NCBI GenBank assembly: GCA_959020035.1
Contig: CAUEQX010000101.1
Span: 1-6,704 of the forward strand
Source of the DNA: an uncultured Collinsella sp.
GTDB lineage: Bacteria > Actinomycetota > Coriobacteriia > Coriobacteriales > Coriobacteriaceae
Direction of reading: 5' to 3'
Length of the DNA: 6,704 nt
Shown: piece by piece, positions 6,199-6,704 of the stretch
Numbering within the stretch: position 1 is the stretch's first letter
How the letters are laid out: each line of letters begins with the position of its first letter
The notes under the pieces: model-generated
Databases searched by the model: none
What the model saw: the letters and a program-made list of their open reading frames with translations, nothing else
Told to the model about the DNA's origin: nothing
Translations under genes and position numbers: made by a program

Positions 6199-6704
6199 AT
6201 GCACGAGACAGAGATCAACAACTACCTTGCCGTCATTAAGGTGGTCGGCGTCGGCGGCGGCGGTACCAACGCGGTCAATCGAATGATCGAAGAGGGCATC
6301 CGCGGCGTCGAGTTTGTTGCCATCAACACCGATGCTCAGGCACTCGCGATCTCTGATGCCGATATCAAGGTGCACATCGGCACCGACCTTACCCGCGGCC
6401 TGGGCGCCGGCGCCAACCCCGAGGTTGGCCGCAAGGCTGCCGATGAGTCCCGCGACGACATTGCCGAGGCGCTCGCTGGCGCCGACATGGTGTTCATCAC
6501 CTGCGGCGAGGGCGGTGGCACCGGTACCGGCGCTGCTCCCATCGTTGCCGATATCGCGATGAACGAGGTCGGTGCGCTGACCGTCGCCGTCGTGACCAAG
6601 CCCTTCACCTTCGAGGGCCGCAAGCGCAAGAAGAGCGCCGAGGAGGGCATTAAGACCCTCTCCGATTGCGTTGACACCATGATTGTCATCCCTAACGATA
6701 AGCT
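6199..6704 (+). CDS. ftsZ: FtsZ, tubulin-like cell division GTPase (3' partial)
   Basis: FtsZ polymerises with GTP into the cytokinetic ring at midcell and recruits the divisome. The window holds the first 169 residues, under half of a typical FtsZ; the catalytic T7 loop and C-terminal tail lie beyond the end. Nucleotide-binding elements are GVGGGGTNAVNRM (17-29), NTDAQAL (43-49), GLGAGANPEVG (68-78), the tubulin signature GEGGGTGTGAAP (103-114), VTKPFTFEG (132-140) and VIPNDKL (163-169). Glu before GGGTGTG, where many bacteria have Met, is the usual form in actinobacteria such as M. tuberculosis. All nine Lys codons are AAG and third positions are mostly C or G, in keeping with high expression. 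It follows ftsQ directly with no ftsA. Confidence 0.97.
   Translation, partial: MHETEINNYLAVIKVVGVGGGGTNAVNRMIEEGIRGVEFVAINTDAQALAISDADIKVHIGTDLTRGLGAGANPEVGRKAADESRDDIAEALAGADMVFITCGEGGGTGTGAAPIVADIAMNEVGALTVAVVTKPFTFEGRKRKKSAEEGIKTLSDCVDTMIVIPNDK

Noticed and set aside
5977..6375. Minus-strand open frame across the ftsQ-ftsZ gap
   Set aside because: It overlaps the confident start of ftsZ and the end of ftsQ, crosses AT-rich non-coding DNA and has no recognisable motif.
6505..6516. Glu in place of Met before GGGTGTG in FtsZ as a possible unusual GTPase site
   Set aside because: GEGGGTGTG is the normal form in actinobacterial FtsZ, so it is a lineage marker and not an oddity.

Overview
The window is a stretch of a division and cell wall (dcw) cluster, read entirely from the + strand: ftsW (5' end cut off), murG, murC, murB, ftsQ and ftsZ (3' end cut off). 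All six families are recognised from conserved motifs. The organism is most likely a high-GC actinobacterium, probably of the class Coriobacteriia (Collinsella-like). The reasons are GC-rich coding sequence with G/C-ending codons, no ftsA between ftsQ and ftsZ, the actinobacterial-style GEGGGTGTG signature in FtsZ, and long polar tails on FtsW and FtsQ. The genus is inference; no rRNA or other decisive marker is present.

Layout. Positions 1-1248 encode most of FtsW (SEDS septal glycosyltransferase) plus a 105-residue Arg-rich, Lys-free cytoplasmic tail. murG (1238-2353) overlaps ftsW by 11 nt. A 97-nt gap with no clear promoter precedes murC (2451-3869). murB (3875-4786) follows after 5 nt without an obvious Shine-Dalgarno site. 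ftsQ (4743-5999) starts 44 nt inside murB behind a strong Shine-Dalgarno site. It encodes a long, basic, proline-rich N-terminal tail before its single membrane segment. The 199-nt ftsQ-ftsZ gap (6000-6198) is the only sizeable non-coding stretch. It is markedly AT-rich and holds several -10-like hexamers, a TTGAC element inside an inverted repeat, and a near-perfect 18-bp GC palindrome just before the ftsZ ribosome binding site. ftsZ runs from 6199 off the window end.

How the genes work together. MurB and MurC act in the cytoplasm on UDP-MurNAc synthesis and the first peptide-stem step. MurG makes lipid II at the inner membrane face. FtsW polymerises lipid II at the septum. FtsQ is the bitopic scaffold of the divisome and FtsZ forms the ring. 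The first five genes look like one tightly packed, probably translationally coupled transcript, and ftsZ probably has its own additional promoter. I found no mobile element, CRISPR array, tRNA or rRNA, and no convincing wholly new system. The most unusual material is the FtsQ tail, the FtsW tail and the ftsZ upstream region.
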